From positions 147,012-211,011 of the forward strand of contig DATGFN010000021.1 of assembly GCA_035308965.1 (NCBI GenBank): DNA of 64,000 bases. Direction: 5' to 3'. Every line of letters begins with the position of its first letter. Position 1 is the stretch's first letter. Position numbers and translations under genes: made by a program. Shown in pieces: positions 25,280 to 33,305 of this stretch. The stretch is from DASYXZ01 sp035308965. GTDB lineage: Bacteria; Acidobacteriota; Terriglobia; UBA7540. The notes under the pieces were generated by a model that was not told the DNA's origin, did not search any database, and saw nothing but the letters and a program-made list of their open reading frames with translations.

Positions 25280-26860
25280 ATGGTTATGTCCAAGGGAAGA
25301 AAAATCCTCTTTGGCCTTCTCATTCTGTTGGTCGTCATGGTGCTTGCCGTGGTGATCATTGTCCCCCTGCTGGTGAACGTGGACCGCTACCGGCCGGAAG
25401 TGGTGGATCGCGTCCAAGCCCAGACGGGCAAGCCAGTGGAAATCGGGCGGCTCTCCCTAAGCCTGTTCCCCTCTGTAGCCATTCGAATGGACGATTTTGC
25501 TCTCGGCAATCCGAAGGGATTTCCCCAGGGGCAATTTGTGAAGACCAAACGCATTGATGTGGTGGTGGATGGCTGGGCCCTGCTCCACCGGCAAATTGTT
25601 ATCAAATCTCTCAAGCTTGAACAACCTGAAATCACCTTGCTCCAATCCTCCCACGGCCAATGGAACTTTGAATCCCAAGAGCAGTCCAAACCGGTGAAAA
25701 AGGTTTCTGAGACATCCGGCTCCGCCTCCACGTTCACCTTGGGTGTGATTAATCAGGTGACCGTGACCAGCGGACATTTGTCTGTGTCGAAACTGACCGC
25801 TTCCGGAAGGGCGGAGGCGCCTTTTTTTGAGTCCAGCGGATTCTCCAGCGAGCTCGAGGAGGTTGACCTGAATGCCTTTGGGGCATCTCTGTCCAATCCT
25901 TTCGCGCCGCCGCATGAGAATCAGATGGCGAGTGCCCCGTGGTGGGGCGCCTTCGTCGTTCACGCGCAGGCCGGAGGGCAACCGGCAGCACACGGAACTC
26001 TAAAAGCGGAATCGCTGCGATTTCAAACCCTGCAAGTCACTTCGGTGAAAACCAATGTGCGGCTATATCCCAAAGAGGTGTACTTGGACGACCTGGACCT
26101 GAGCCTTTATGAGGGGCACGCCAAGGGCAACGTCGAATTCAATTTTGCCGACGCCAACCCGCGCTACAAAGTTAAAACGCAAATCGCCGGCGTGGACGTG
26201 GCGAAATTTCTCCAGGAGATTCCCAGCGCCCGCGGCTATATGACCGGGAAAATGAAAGGCGACTTGAACCTGGATGGTGAAGTCACTGGATCATCCGACC
26301 CTTTGGCTGGTATGCGTGGAACCGGCAACCTGAGCGTGAAGGACGGGAACTTGCCCAAACTTCAGTTGAACAAGAACCTGATGCAACTGGCCAAGTTGAG
26401 CAACCTTGGAGCCTCCCAGGGCGATCCTGGAGCATTCTCCTCGATAGCCGCCGATCTGAATATCGCCAACGGCAAAATCACAAGCAACAAGATAAACGTG
26501 GTTGGCAACGGCCTTGACGCCCAGGGAGCGGGCAGCATGACTTTGGCGGGCCCAGGCAGCCTGGATTATAACGGAGTGGCCAACCTTGCCGCCGGTTCCA
26601 ATGGGCTTACGAGCCTCCTTGCCGGAATGTCGGGCGCGACACTCGCCAATGGCAAAATGTCATTGCCCTTCGGCATCGGCGGCACGCTTTCTGTCCCCAA
26701 ATTTGCTTTGAAATCGATGGGTAGCGCGAACCAATTGAACGGCCTACAGAATCTTGTGAACGGACAAACGACCTCCGGCAGCAATACCAACCAGCAACAA
26801 AACCCCGCCAGCCTTATCCAAGGCCTCGCGGGGGCGTTTAAGAAGAAAAAAAATCCATAG
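25280..26860 (+). CDS. AsmA-family protein
   Basis: This is a 526-residue protein with one N-terminal membrane helix (about 8-33) followed by the AsmA N-terminal motif VNVDRYRPEVVDRVQAQTGKPVEIGRL and a long periplasmic region. The C-terminal AsmA_2-like part (about 330-500) reads GTGNLSVKDGNLPKLQLNKN and LAGPGSLDYNGVANL. AsmA-like proteins belong to the bridge-like lipid-transfer superfamily that moves phospholipids between inner and outer membranes, which fits a diderm host. The tail is Gln/Asn/Gly-rich and ends in a basic KKKKNP. Start at ATG 25280 (AAAGGAA upstream), or at ATG 25286. Confidence 0.88.
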   Translation: MVMSKGRKILFGLLILLVVMVLAVVIIVPLLVNVDRYRPEVVDRVQAQTGKPVEIGRLSLSLFPSVAIRMDDFALGNPKGFPQGQFVKTKRIDVVVDGWALLHRQIVIKSLKLEQPEITLLQSSHGQWNFESQEQSKPVKKVSETSGSASTFTLGVINQVTVTSGHLSVSKLTASGRAEAPFFESSGFSSELEEVDLNAFGASLSNPFAPPHENQMASAPWWGAFVVHAQAGGQPAAHGTLKAESLRFQTLQVTSVKTNVRLYPKEVYLDDLDLSLYEGHAKGNVEFNFADANPRYKVKTQIAGVDVAKFLQEIPSARGYMTGKMKGDLNLDGEVTGSSDPLAGMRGTGNLSVKDGNLPKLQLNKNLMQLAKLSNLGASQGDPGAFSSIAADLNIANGKITSNKINVVGNGLDAQGAGSMTLAGPGSLDYNGVANLAAGSNGLTSLLAGMSGATLANGKMSLPFGIGGTLSVPKFALKSMGSANQLNGLQNLVNGQTTSGSNTNQQQNPASLIQGLAGAFKKKKNP

Positions 26861-26909
26861 CGGGCCCGCAGACATTTCCAAAGAGTTTTGAAATGAGTTT
26901 GGGGCGGCA

Positions 26910-26938
26910 TTGCGACACGTCCCATCCGGTGGTACACT
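26910..26938 (+). promoter_or_regulatory. Probable sigma-70 promoter of the SPFH gene
   Basis: TTGCGA (26910-26915) and TACACT (26933-26938) are separated by exactly 17 nt, upstream of the SPFH gene start at 27002. Transcription would begin near 26945. The same -10 word TACACT occurs upstream of the tRNA array at 27985. Confidence 0.5.
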
Positions 26939-27001
26939 CCTGCGCACAGAGGATCGATTTCTCAAACAATGCAGGTTGAGGAGTTATTAAGGAGGACTTC
27001 C

Positions 27002-27952
27002 ATGGATGGGTTCATTGGTTTTCTCTTTATCGTTGCGATTCTGTTCGGCATCGGTACATTTTTCGGCGGATTCTTTACCGTCCCCACCGCGAAAGCTGCC
27101 GTGGTGCAACGCTTCGGCAAATTCGTGCGCGTGGCCGGGGCCGGACTTAATTTCAAACTGCCCTGGATCGAGAAAGTGGTATCCCGAGTGGACTTGCGCG
27201 TCCAGCAACTCGACCTGAAAATGGAAACGAAGACCAAGGACAACGTTTTCGTTCAGATTCCCGTTTCAATTCAATATCACGTTTTACCCGACCGCGTTTA
27301 TGAAGCTTTTTACAAGCTCTCCGATCCGAAGGAACAAATCGGTTCATACGTTTTTAACGTGATCCTGGGCCACGTGCCCAAGATGATTCTTGACGAAGCA
27401 TTTGAGCGGCAGAGCGACATTGCGGTGGCCGTCAAGCAGGAACTGGACGGCGTGATGGAGAGCTTCGGTTACGGAATTGTCAAAGCTCTGGTCACCGACA
27501 TCATTCCGGACCAGAAAGTGAAAGCCGCCATGAACGACATCAACGCGGCGCGGCGCGAACAGGAAGCGGCCAATGCGCGTGGCGAGGCGGAGAAAATCCT
27601 GAAAGTTAAGCAGGCGGAAGCTGAAGCGCAAAGCAAGCAACTTCAGGGCCAGGGCATCGCCAACCAGCGCAAAGCGATTATCGATGGGCTGCGCGAATCG
27701 GTGGAGCTTTTCAAGCAGGGCGTGGAGGGCGCGTCGGCCAAAGACGTGATGGTCCTGGTTCTGCTCACCCAATATTTTGACACGCTCAAAGATATCGGCG
27801 CTGGAGCGCATTCGAATACCATCCTGATGCCCCACAGCCCGGGGGCTCTCAAAGATTTCTACAATCAGATCCAAAATGCCATTGTACTTGGCGGGGCAGT
27901 GACCTCAGCCCATGCGGAAGGATCCGCGTCGGCGGACCACGCGGACTCCTAA
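27002..27952 (+). CDS. SPFH/Band 7-domain membrane protein
   Basis: This is a 316-residue protein of the stomatin/prohibitin/flotillin group. An N-terminal membrane segment lies at about 3-25 (FIGFLFIVAILFGIGTFFGGFF). The SPFH domain (about 30-200) begins AVVQRFGKFVRVAGAGLNFKLPW. A long Ala/Glu/Gln-rich coiled coil (about 190-245) drives oligomerisation. These proteins form large membrane rings that organise lipid domains or regulate proteases. No NfeD or FtsH partner is adjacent. The start at 27002 is set by AAGGAGG 6 nt upstream; an upstream in-frame ATG at 26969 lacks such a site. Confidence 0.9.
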   Translation: MDGFIGFLFIVAILFGIGTFFGGFFTVPTAKAAVVQRFGKFVRVAGAGLNFKLPWIEKVVSRVDLRVQQLDLKMETKTKDNVFVQIPVSIQYHVLPDRVYEAFYKLSDPKEQIGSYVFNVILGHVPKMILDEAFERQSDIAVAVKQELDGVMESFGYGIVKALVTDIIPDQKVKAAMNDINAARREQEAANARGEAEKILKVKQAEAEAQSKQLQGQGIANQRKAIIDGLRESVELFKQGVEGASAKDVMVLVLLTQYFDTLKDIGAGAHSNTILMPHSPGALKDFYNQIQNAIVLGGAVTSAHAEGSASADHADS

Positions 27953-27959
27953 GCAGAAC

Positions 27960-27990
27960 ATGACACGGCCGATGGAGTTCGTGTTACACT
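27960..27990 (+). promoter_or_regulatory. Possible promoter of the tRNA-Lys array
   Basis: TACACT (27985-27990) lies 21 nt before the first tRNA-like copy, with ATGACA (27960-27965) 19 nt upstream as a weak -35. The long spacer makes this uncertain, but the -10 word matches that of the SPFH promoter. Confidence 0.35.
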
Positions 27991-28010
27991 GTCTGAACAC
28001 GTTTGAGAAT

Positions 28011-28083
28011 GGGCCGCTAGCTCAATTGGTAGAGGTCGCTCCGGCGACACTCTTAATTAGTAGTTTGAGGGTTCGCGAAGGAT
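28011..28083 (+). pseudogene. tRNA-Lys-like copy A with hairpin replacing part of the anticodon arm
   Basis: The first 24 nt match the acceptor strand and D arm of the intact tRNA-Lys at 28084 (one difference). The 7 nt that should form the 5' side of the anticodon stem are replaced by 15 nt forming a perfect stem GTCGC/GCGAC with a TCCG (UNCG-type) loop. The sequence then rejoins the tRNA at CTCTTAAT and the T-arm start, but stops at GGTTCG and runs directly into the intact tRNA. It lacks the 3' acceptor strand and CCA, so it cannot be a normal tRNA. Confidence 0.75.
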
Positions 28084-28159
28084 GGGCCGTTAGCTCAATT
28101 GGTAGAGCAACTGACTCTTAATCAGTAGGTTGAGGGTTCGATTCCCCCACGGCTCACCA
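28084..28159 (+). tRNA. tRNA-Lys (anticodon CUU)
   Basis: This is a complete cloverleaf. The acceptor GGGCCGT pairs with ACGGCTC (one G-U). The D arm is GCTCAATTGGTAGAGC. The anticodon stem ACTGA/TCAGT closes the loop CTCTTAA, giving anticodon CTT. The T arm is GAGGGTTCGATTCCCCC (loop TTCGATT), and CCA is encoded. Length is 76 nt with CCA. It lies between two defective copies of itself and is followed after 9 nt by a GIY-YIG nuclease ORF. Confidence 0.95.
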
Positions 28160-28168
28160 ACATTTTCC

Positions 28169-28414
28169 ATGTTTCATGTCTACGTCCTTCGTAGCAGATT
28201 GTCTGGACGATCTTACGTCGGCTCCACTAGTGATTTGAATCGCCGGCTAGGCGAGCATCAAGCCAACGATGCGATGGCGACAAAAAATCGGGGCCCGTGG
28301 GACTTGGTTCACTCGGAGGCGTATCCCACGCGACAATCAGCCATGCAACGGGAGCGCTATTTGAAGACCGGCAAAGGACGAGAAGAACTCCGACCCTTTC
28401 TGAGCGGACACTAG
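28169..28414 (+). CDS. Small GIY-YIG nuclease directly downstream of tRNA-Lys
   Basis: This is an 81-residue single-domain GIY-YIG nuclease of the UvrC-N/YhbQ-like group. HVYVLRS forms the GIY strand, RSYVGSTSDLNRRLGEHQ holds the YIG strand and catalytic Arg, and the C-terminal YPTRQSAMQRERYLKTGKGRE segment is typical of short stand-alone members. It starts only 9 nt after the encoded CCA of tRNA-Lys. There is no Shine-Dalgarno motif in that spacer, so translation may depend on tRNA 3' processing leaving a near-leaderless mRNA (inference). Stand-alone GIY-YIG proteins may act in repair or as homing-type nucleases. The duplicated tRNA-nuclease arrangement points to the latter. Confidence 0.85.
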   Translation: MFHVYVLRSRLSGRSYVGSTSDLNRRLGEHQANDAMATKNRGPWDLVHSEAYPTRQSAMQRERYLKTGKGREELRPFLSGH

Positions 28415-28420
28415 TGCGGA

Positions 28421-28530
28421 GGGCCAGAAGCTCAATTGGTAGAGGTCGCCCGCCATTAAGATCGGCGGACTTTCAGCTGCGCGACACTCTTAATCAGTAG
28501 GTTCAGGGTTCGATGCCCCCACGGCTCACC
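28421..28530 (+). pseudogene. tRNA-Lys-like copy C with long hairpin insertion
   Basis: This copy starts 6 nt after the nuclease stop. It has the D arm identical to the intact tRNA, then GTCGC, about 31 inserted nt containing an internal CCGCC/GGCGG hairpin, then GCGAC. It rejoins at ACTCTTAATCAGTAGGTT and continues through a full T arm to ACGGCTCACC. The GTCGC...GCGAC borders are the same as in copy A, so the two defective copies share a derived insertion. The 5' acceptor GGGCCAG no longer pairs fully with the 3' strand. It is followed after 10 nt by a decayed GIY-YIG ORF. Confidence 0.75.
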
Positions 28531-28540
28531 GTCATAGAAT

Positions 28541-28640
28541 ATGTTTCAAGTTTACCTCCTGCGCAGCCGGTCCTCCGGACGGTCTTGCATCGGCTCTACG
28601 AGCGATTTGAATCGCGCCTACGCAATCCTCAAGCCAGTGC
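28541..28640 (+). pseudogene. Decayed GIY-YIG nuclease copy
   Basis: The first 25 codons align closely with the intact nuclease at 28169 (MFQVYLLRSRSSGRS, then STSDLNR). The Tyr of the YIG motif is Cys here (SCIG). A 1-nt deletion relative to the intact copy near 28615 shifts the frame, and similarity ends near 28640. The frame can be read on to 28795 but resembles nothing. It is a pseudogene of the same cassette, located 10 nt after tRNA-like copy C. Confidence 0.8.
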
Positions 28641-28951
28641 ATAACGCGCCATCCCCGTGTGAAGCGAGCCGAGCTTATGGGCAACATAAATTCGAACTGC
28701 ATGATTTCACTCTCGCGCTAACATCCTCTCAAGCCATAGGAGCCAAATTGGGTTCGCGTTTTGGACTGTGCCCGCGAGTAGTTTTTACCTCTTAATTGAA
28801 TTTGGGTTTCACCCGAGAGTGGCAAATAATACCGGGCTGACGCGATAACTTGATGAATCTCTTAGGATTACGAGCTATGATGAGCTGGAGGCCAACTTGC
28901 ATATTTGAATGTTGAAGATGCAGTAGGCCGTTGAGTGGAGATGAGTCTCAG

Positions 28952-31900
28952 ATGACTATCGCACGAAGTTCGAGGAAAATTTCCAAAGCCCGGGCCGGAA
29001 AAAAGAGAAAGCATGAAAAACAAATTAAGAAGGCGTTCCACTCGTTCACAGTCGTCGGGATTGGAGCATCAGCCGGCGGCCTGGATGCCTTTGAGCGTCT
29101 ACTGAAGCATCTGCCCAGCAATCTCGGAATGGCTTACGTACTGGTGCAGCACCTCGATCCGACTCACCGCAGCCACCTCACTGAAATCCTGTCCCGCGCC
29201 ACCCGCATGGCTGTTGCGGAAGTGGAAGACGGCATGCGTGTCCTGCCCAACAGGGTCTATATCATTCCGCCCAACACCACCATGACGCTCCGCCACGGAG
29301 TTCTGGAGTTGGTTCCGCGGCAGGACTCATTTGGTGCGCACTTGCCTATTGATTTCTTCCTTCGCTCCCTTGCCAACGCCCAGAAACACAAGGCCGTGGG
29401 AATAATTCTTTCCGGCACGGCGTCGGACGGCGCAGCAGGAATGAAAGCAATTAAAGTCGCGGGCGGTGTCACCTTCGCTCAGGATCTCGATTCGGCAAGG
29501 TATGGGGGGATGCCTCAGAGTTCCATAAGCGCAGGAGTGGTGGATTTTGTTCTTCCTCCCGAGGGGATCGCCGATGAATTGAAGAAGATGGGCAGTCATC
29601 CTTATTTCCGGCCCAAACCCGGAAAGAAAACGGGGATGGTTCCACTCGAACTGGAAGAAGACGGCAATTATCGCGCCATCCTGAACAACCTGCGAAGGTT
29701 GTTTGGGGTTGATTTCATCCACTACAAACAGTCCACCATCCAGCGGCGTATTCGCCGCCGCATGGCACTGAATTCAGTCGCCACCCTGCGGGAGTATGCA
29801 AGCTATCTTGAGGCCGATCACAGGGAGGCTGAATCGCTCTACAAAGACATGTTTGTAAATGTCAGCGGATTTTTCAGGGAACCGGAGGCATTCAAACGGC
29901 TGCAGCGTTTGGTGTTCCCGAAACTGTTTAAGAAGAAACCTGGTGACTTACCCATCCGGGTTTGGGTACCAGGCTGTTCCACCGGTGAAGAGGCTTATTC
30001 CCTCGGTATTTCGCTGCTGGAATTCATGAGGGAACGAGCGGGTTCAGTTCAGATTCAGGTCTTTGCAACCGACATCAGCGACGACGCCATTGAAAAGGCG
30101 CGGAGAGGCCGCTATCTGAATGATGTGAGCACGGAGATTGAACCCAGGCGTTTGCAGCGGTGGTTCACAAAGACGGAGGATGGATATCAAATCAACAAGG
30201 CCGTCCGCGACCTAGTCATTTTTGCCAAACACGATGCGACCAAAGATCCCCCATTCTCCCGTTTGGACCTTGTGAGTTGCAGGAACCTGTTGATCTATCT
30301 GGGGCCGGAGTTACAGCAAAAGCTCATCCCGTTATTCCACTACGCTCTCAAGCCCGATGGTTATCTTTTCCTCGGCGTGGCCGAGTCAGTGGGTTCATTT
30401 CAGAACCTGTTCAACTCGATCGACAAAAAGTACAAGATTTTTGTTAAGAAGCCGTTTTCGGTCCGCCCCCGAATCGAGTTTGGCGGCGAGCATCTGACGT
30501 TGCAAGCAGCCGTCCAGAGGGAATCAAAACTCCCCGAGCGGCTTCCGGCTTCCGCCGAAGCGCTCAAGGAAGCCGCCGACTTGATGGTTCTTAACGAGTA
30601 CGCTCCGCCTTCCGTGCTGGTAAATGAAGAAGCGGATATCCTTCAGTTCCGGGGCCGCACTGGCGCCTACCTTGAGCCGGCTACGGGCAACGCAACTCTG
30701 AACCTGCTGAAGATGGCTCGCGAAGGGCTGCTTCCCGATCTCCACGTCGCGCTCGACGAGGCCCGGAGAAAGAACTCGTTTGTCCGGCGGGAAGGAGTGG
30801 AGTTTGATCAAAACGGAGAATCGAAAACCTTGAATCTATTCGTTACCCCGGTCAATACTCCGCTCACACAACAGAGATGCTTCCTTGTCATGTTCCAGGA
30901 ACACGCGGAGCGGGCTGCCTCGCGGGCGCGCAAGGGGGAAATGCGAAAGAAGAAGGCGCCGCACGGGGTGGTGAGTTCTGATAAGTTTCTCAAGCTCAAG
31001 CAGGAGCAACTGGCTACCAAGGCCTACCTGGAATCCGTCATCGCCAGGCAGGATGCCTCGAATGAGGAGCTGCGGTCCCTCAATGAAGAGATCATGTCGA
31101 GCAATGAAGAGTTGCAGAGCACCAGCGAAGAGCTGGAGACCGCCAACGAGGAATTGCAATCAGCCAACGAAGAACTGACCACGCTGAATGAAGAGCTGCA
31201 TAATCGCAACCTGGAATTGGGCCGGGCCAATAATGATATTTTGAACATCCTGACCAGCATGAATTTAAGTTTGGTGATTGTCGATCCGGAATTGCGCATT
31301 CGGCGGTTTACTCCCACCGCCCAAACCTTGTTCAACCTGCTCCCCACCGACATCGGCCGGCTCATCACGGACTTCAGCTTTAAGATGCTGCCTCTGCCTC
31401 ACCTCACCGAATATATTCGGGATGCCATCGCCGGAAACACCCCCAAACCGGAAGACGTGAGGGATGAAACGGGCCATTGGTTCACCTTGCAAGTCCGGCC
31501 CTACACCACGTCGGACAAGGAAATCGACGGCGCAGTCGTCGCGCTGATCGACATCCATGCCCGGGTGACGCGCGAGGCGCAGATGAAGCAAACTTCGGCG
31601 GAATTGCAACACCAGACCGAGGAGCGCCAGGAAGCGCAAGACCAATTGCGGGGCGTCCATCAGCGTTTGCAGGATTCGGCAGTCTCCAAGGAACGTGACG
31701 CCATGGCGCGCGAAATGCACGATGGTCTCGGGCAGGTTTTGGCGGGCGTCGCCGTACAACTGGAGGCGGCCGACGGCTTACTTTCTCCCCAGCAGGATGC
31801 CCTGCGGAAACACCTCGCCTCGGCCCGCGGCCTGGCGCGCGAAGGTCTCGAAGATGTGCGAAGGACAGCATGGGCCTGGCACACTCCGGGCCCCCTTGAA

Positions 31901-32302
31901 GAAGGTCAGTTGTCCGATGCCATCGAGCGCATCGGTCACAGACTGTTTGACTCCACACCGATCAAATTTCATTTTCACGCGCAGGGGGATCCTCACAATT
32001 TTTCCCTCCCCATTGCAAACAATCTTCTGAAACTTGCCCAGGAGGCGATGGTAAATGTCTTGCGTCACTCGAAATCCACTGAGGTCCGCGTGCGGCTGAT
32101 GATTAAGAACGGGGAGGCCCGGCTTGAAGTGTCCGATCAGGGTCAGGGATTTGATTTAAAGGCCTCCCGCACCGGGTACGGTTTTGGGTTAATCAGCATG
32201 CAGGAACGGGCGGAATCCATCGGCGCCAGGTTTGAAGTAACATCGATGCCCGGCCAGGGAACCAGGGTTGAAGTGGTTGTGCCGTTCGAAAAGAAGAAGT
32301 GA
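28952..32302 (+). CDS. CheB-CheR-PAS-histidine kinase hybrid
   Basis: This 1116-residue signalling protein has five parts. A CheB methylesterase-like domain (about 35-215) shows GIGASAGGLDAFERLL, VQHLDPTHRS and SGTASDGAAGMKA, keeping the Ser, His and Asp positions. A CheR domain (about 235-490) shows RRIRRRMAL, VWVPGCSTGEEAYSLG and LVSCRNLLIYL. A PAS-like region (about 560-680) follows, then a strongly heptad-repeated coiled coil (about 690-765, rich in NEELQ), a second PAS (about 770-880), and a NarL-type HisKA_3/HATPase kinase (about 910-1115) with REMHDGLGQV and DQGQGFDL. It probably phosphorylates the LuxR-type regulator that follows. No chemotaxis genes are nearby. The ATG at 28952 is preferred to a TTG at 28931. 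Confidence 0.92.
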   Translation: MTIARSSRKISKARAGKKRKHEKQIKKAFHSFTVVGIGASAGGLDAFERLLKHLPSNLGMAYVLVQHLDPTHRSHLTEILSRATRMAVAEVEDGMRVLPNRVYIIPPNTTMTLRHGVLELVPRQDSFGAHLPIDFFLRSLANAQKHKAVGIILSGTASDGAAGMKAIKVAGGVTFAQDLDSARYGGMPQSSISAGVVDFVLPPEGIADELKKMGSHPYFRPKPGKKTGMVPLELEEDGNYRAILNNLRRLFGVDFIHYKQSTIQRRIRRRMALNSVATLREYASYLEADHREAESLYKDMFVNVSGFFREPEAFKRLQRLVFPKLFKKKPGDLPIRVWVPGCSTGEEAYSLGISLLEFMRERAGSVQIQVFATDISDDAIEKARRGRYLNDVSTEIEPRRLQRWFTKTEDGYQINKAVRDLVIFAKHDATKDPPFSRLDLVSCRNLLIYLGPELQQKLIPLFHYALKPDGYLFLGVAESVGSFQNLFNSIDKKYKIFVKKPFSVRPRIEFGGEHLTLQAAVQRESKLPERLPASAEALKEAADLMVLNEYAPPSVLVNEEADILQFRGRTGAYLEPATGNATLNLLKMAREGLLPDLHVALDEARRKNSFVRREGVEFDQNGESKTLNLFVTPVNTPLTQQRCFLVMFQEHAERAASRARKGEMRKKKAPHGVVSSDKFLKLKQEQLATKAYLESVIARQDASNEELRSLNEEIMSSNEELQSTSEELETANEELQSANEELTTLNEELHNRNLELGRANNDILNILTSMNLSLVIVDPELRIRRFTPTAQTLFNLLPTDIGRLITDFSFKMLPLPHLTEYIRDAIAGNTPKPEDVRDETGHWFTLQVRPYTTSDKEIDGAVVALIDIHARVTREAQMKQTSAELQHQTEERQEAQDQLRGVHQRLQDSAVSKERDAMAREMHDGLGQVLAGVAVQLEAADGLLSPQQDALRKHLASARGLAREGLEDVRRTAWAWHTPGPLEEGQLSDAIERIGHRLFDSTPIKFHFHAQGDPHNFSLPIANNLLKLAQEAMVNVLRHSKSTEVRVRLMIKNGEARLEVSDQGQGFDLKASRTGYGFGLISMQERAESIGARFEVTSMPGQGTRVEVVVPFEKKK

Positions 32303-32308
32303 GGTCAT

Positions 32309-32971
32309 GTGAAGCCCCAACGAAAAATTCGTTTGCTCATTGCCGACGATCATCCCGTCGTGCGCGAGGGGCTGGTTTCCATTCTTAACCGCGACAAGGG
32401 TATGGATGTTGTAGCTACGGCCGCAGACGGCCAGACCGCGGTTGAAGAGTTTAGGAGATGCAAGCCGGACGTCATCATGGTAGACCTCCGCATGCCGGTG
32501 ATGGATGGTGTGCAGGCGACTCAGGAAATCCTGAAAATCAATCCGCACGCGCATGTGATCATCCTCACGACCTACGATGATAACGAAGACATCTACCGGA
32601 CCTTGAGCGCCGGCGCCAAAGCCTACCTGCTTAAAGACGTCCCCAGGGATGTATTGCTGAATTCCATCCGTGCCGTTTACAGAGGCGAAACAATTGTCGG
32701 GCCCCGAATAACGGCCAAGCTGGTAACTCGCATCCATCATCCCGAATTAAGTTCGCGCGAACTCGATGTTTTGCGCGCCATGGCAAAGGGTTTGGCCAAT
32801 AAGGAAATCGGAGCGGCCCTGGGTATCACCGAAGGCACGGTGAAAAGCCACGTAAACCACGTCTTAAAAAAGCTGGGGACAGACAATCGCACCGCAGCCA
32901 CACAGGTGGCCTATGAAAGAGGCCTCCTGATCCATGAACAAATGTCCCGCTTTCCCCTCAACGCCAAATAG
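32309..32971 (+). CDS. NarL/LuxR-family response regulator
   Basis: This is a 220-residue regulator. The receiver domain (about 8-125) has LLIADDHPVVREGL (acidic pair), the phosphoacceptor Asp in DVIMVDLRMPVMDG, Thr in ILTTYDDNEDI and Lys in YLLKDVPRD. The LuxR-type helix-turn-helix (about 150-212) reads LSSRELDVLRAMAKGLANKEIGAAL then GTVKSHVNHVLKKLG. It starts with GTG 6 nt after the stop of the CheB-CheR-kinase hybrid, so kinase and regulator form a two-component operon. Its targets are not evident. Transcription then meets a hairpin-rich gap (33131-33259). Confidence 0.93.
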   Translation: MKPQRKIRLLIADDHPVVREGLVSILNRDKGMDVVATAADGQTAVEEFRRCKPDVIMVDLRMPVMDGVQATQEILKINPHAHVIILTTYDDNEDIYRTLSAGAKAYLLKDVPRDVLLNSIRAVYRGETIVGPRITAKLVTRIHHPELSSRELDVLRAMAKGLANKEIGAALGITEGTVKSHVNHVLKKLGTDNRTAATQVAYERGLLIHEQMSRFPLNAK

Positions 32972-33225
32972 ATTTCCTTCCACCTCTTTGCGGCAACCTC
33001 TATAAGACTGAATTGAATCAATTCCCAGCTGGAGCTCTCTGGTTGCAGGCGCCGTCATCAGTCAAACGTGCTCATGCGGCAATCGCTTTGTAGTTTCTTA
33101 GACCTGGTATTACAAAATCTCTTGATGCAGGCCGGGAACTTCGTCCCGGTCAATTTCAATTTGAGCAAGTTCTAGAGAATTTAGGTCGTGTCCTGATTTG
33201 CATCGCCATGAGGGCGCTGTGGGAA

Positions 33226-33259
33226 CGATCCTCCGTTCGCAAGGGCGGACGGAGGATCG
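33226..33259. repeat. 11-bp inverted repeat in a 334-nt gap
   Basis: CGATCCTCCGT (33226-33236) and ACGGAGGATCG (33249-33259) are perfect inverted copies around 12 nt. A smaller stem CCGGGA/TCCCGG lies at 33132-33149. The gap 32972-33305 separates two convergent genes and contains no ORF worth calling. The stems may serve as bidirectional transcription ends, although no T-run follows. Confidence 0.5.
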
Positions 33260-33305
33260 AGGTTGGATCTTCAAATATCAGCGTTGTGAGTTGTTGAGCA
33301 TGCCA

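Noticed and set aside
28421..28530. Copy C as a functional tRNA with an intron
   Set aside because: The insertion does not sit at the anticodon-loop position used by bacterial group I introns and has no intron core. The acceptor stem is mismatched, so a defective copy is the better reading.
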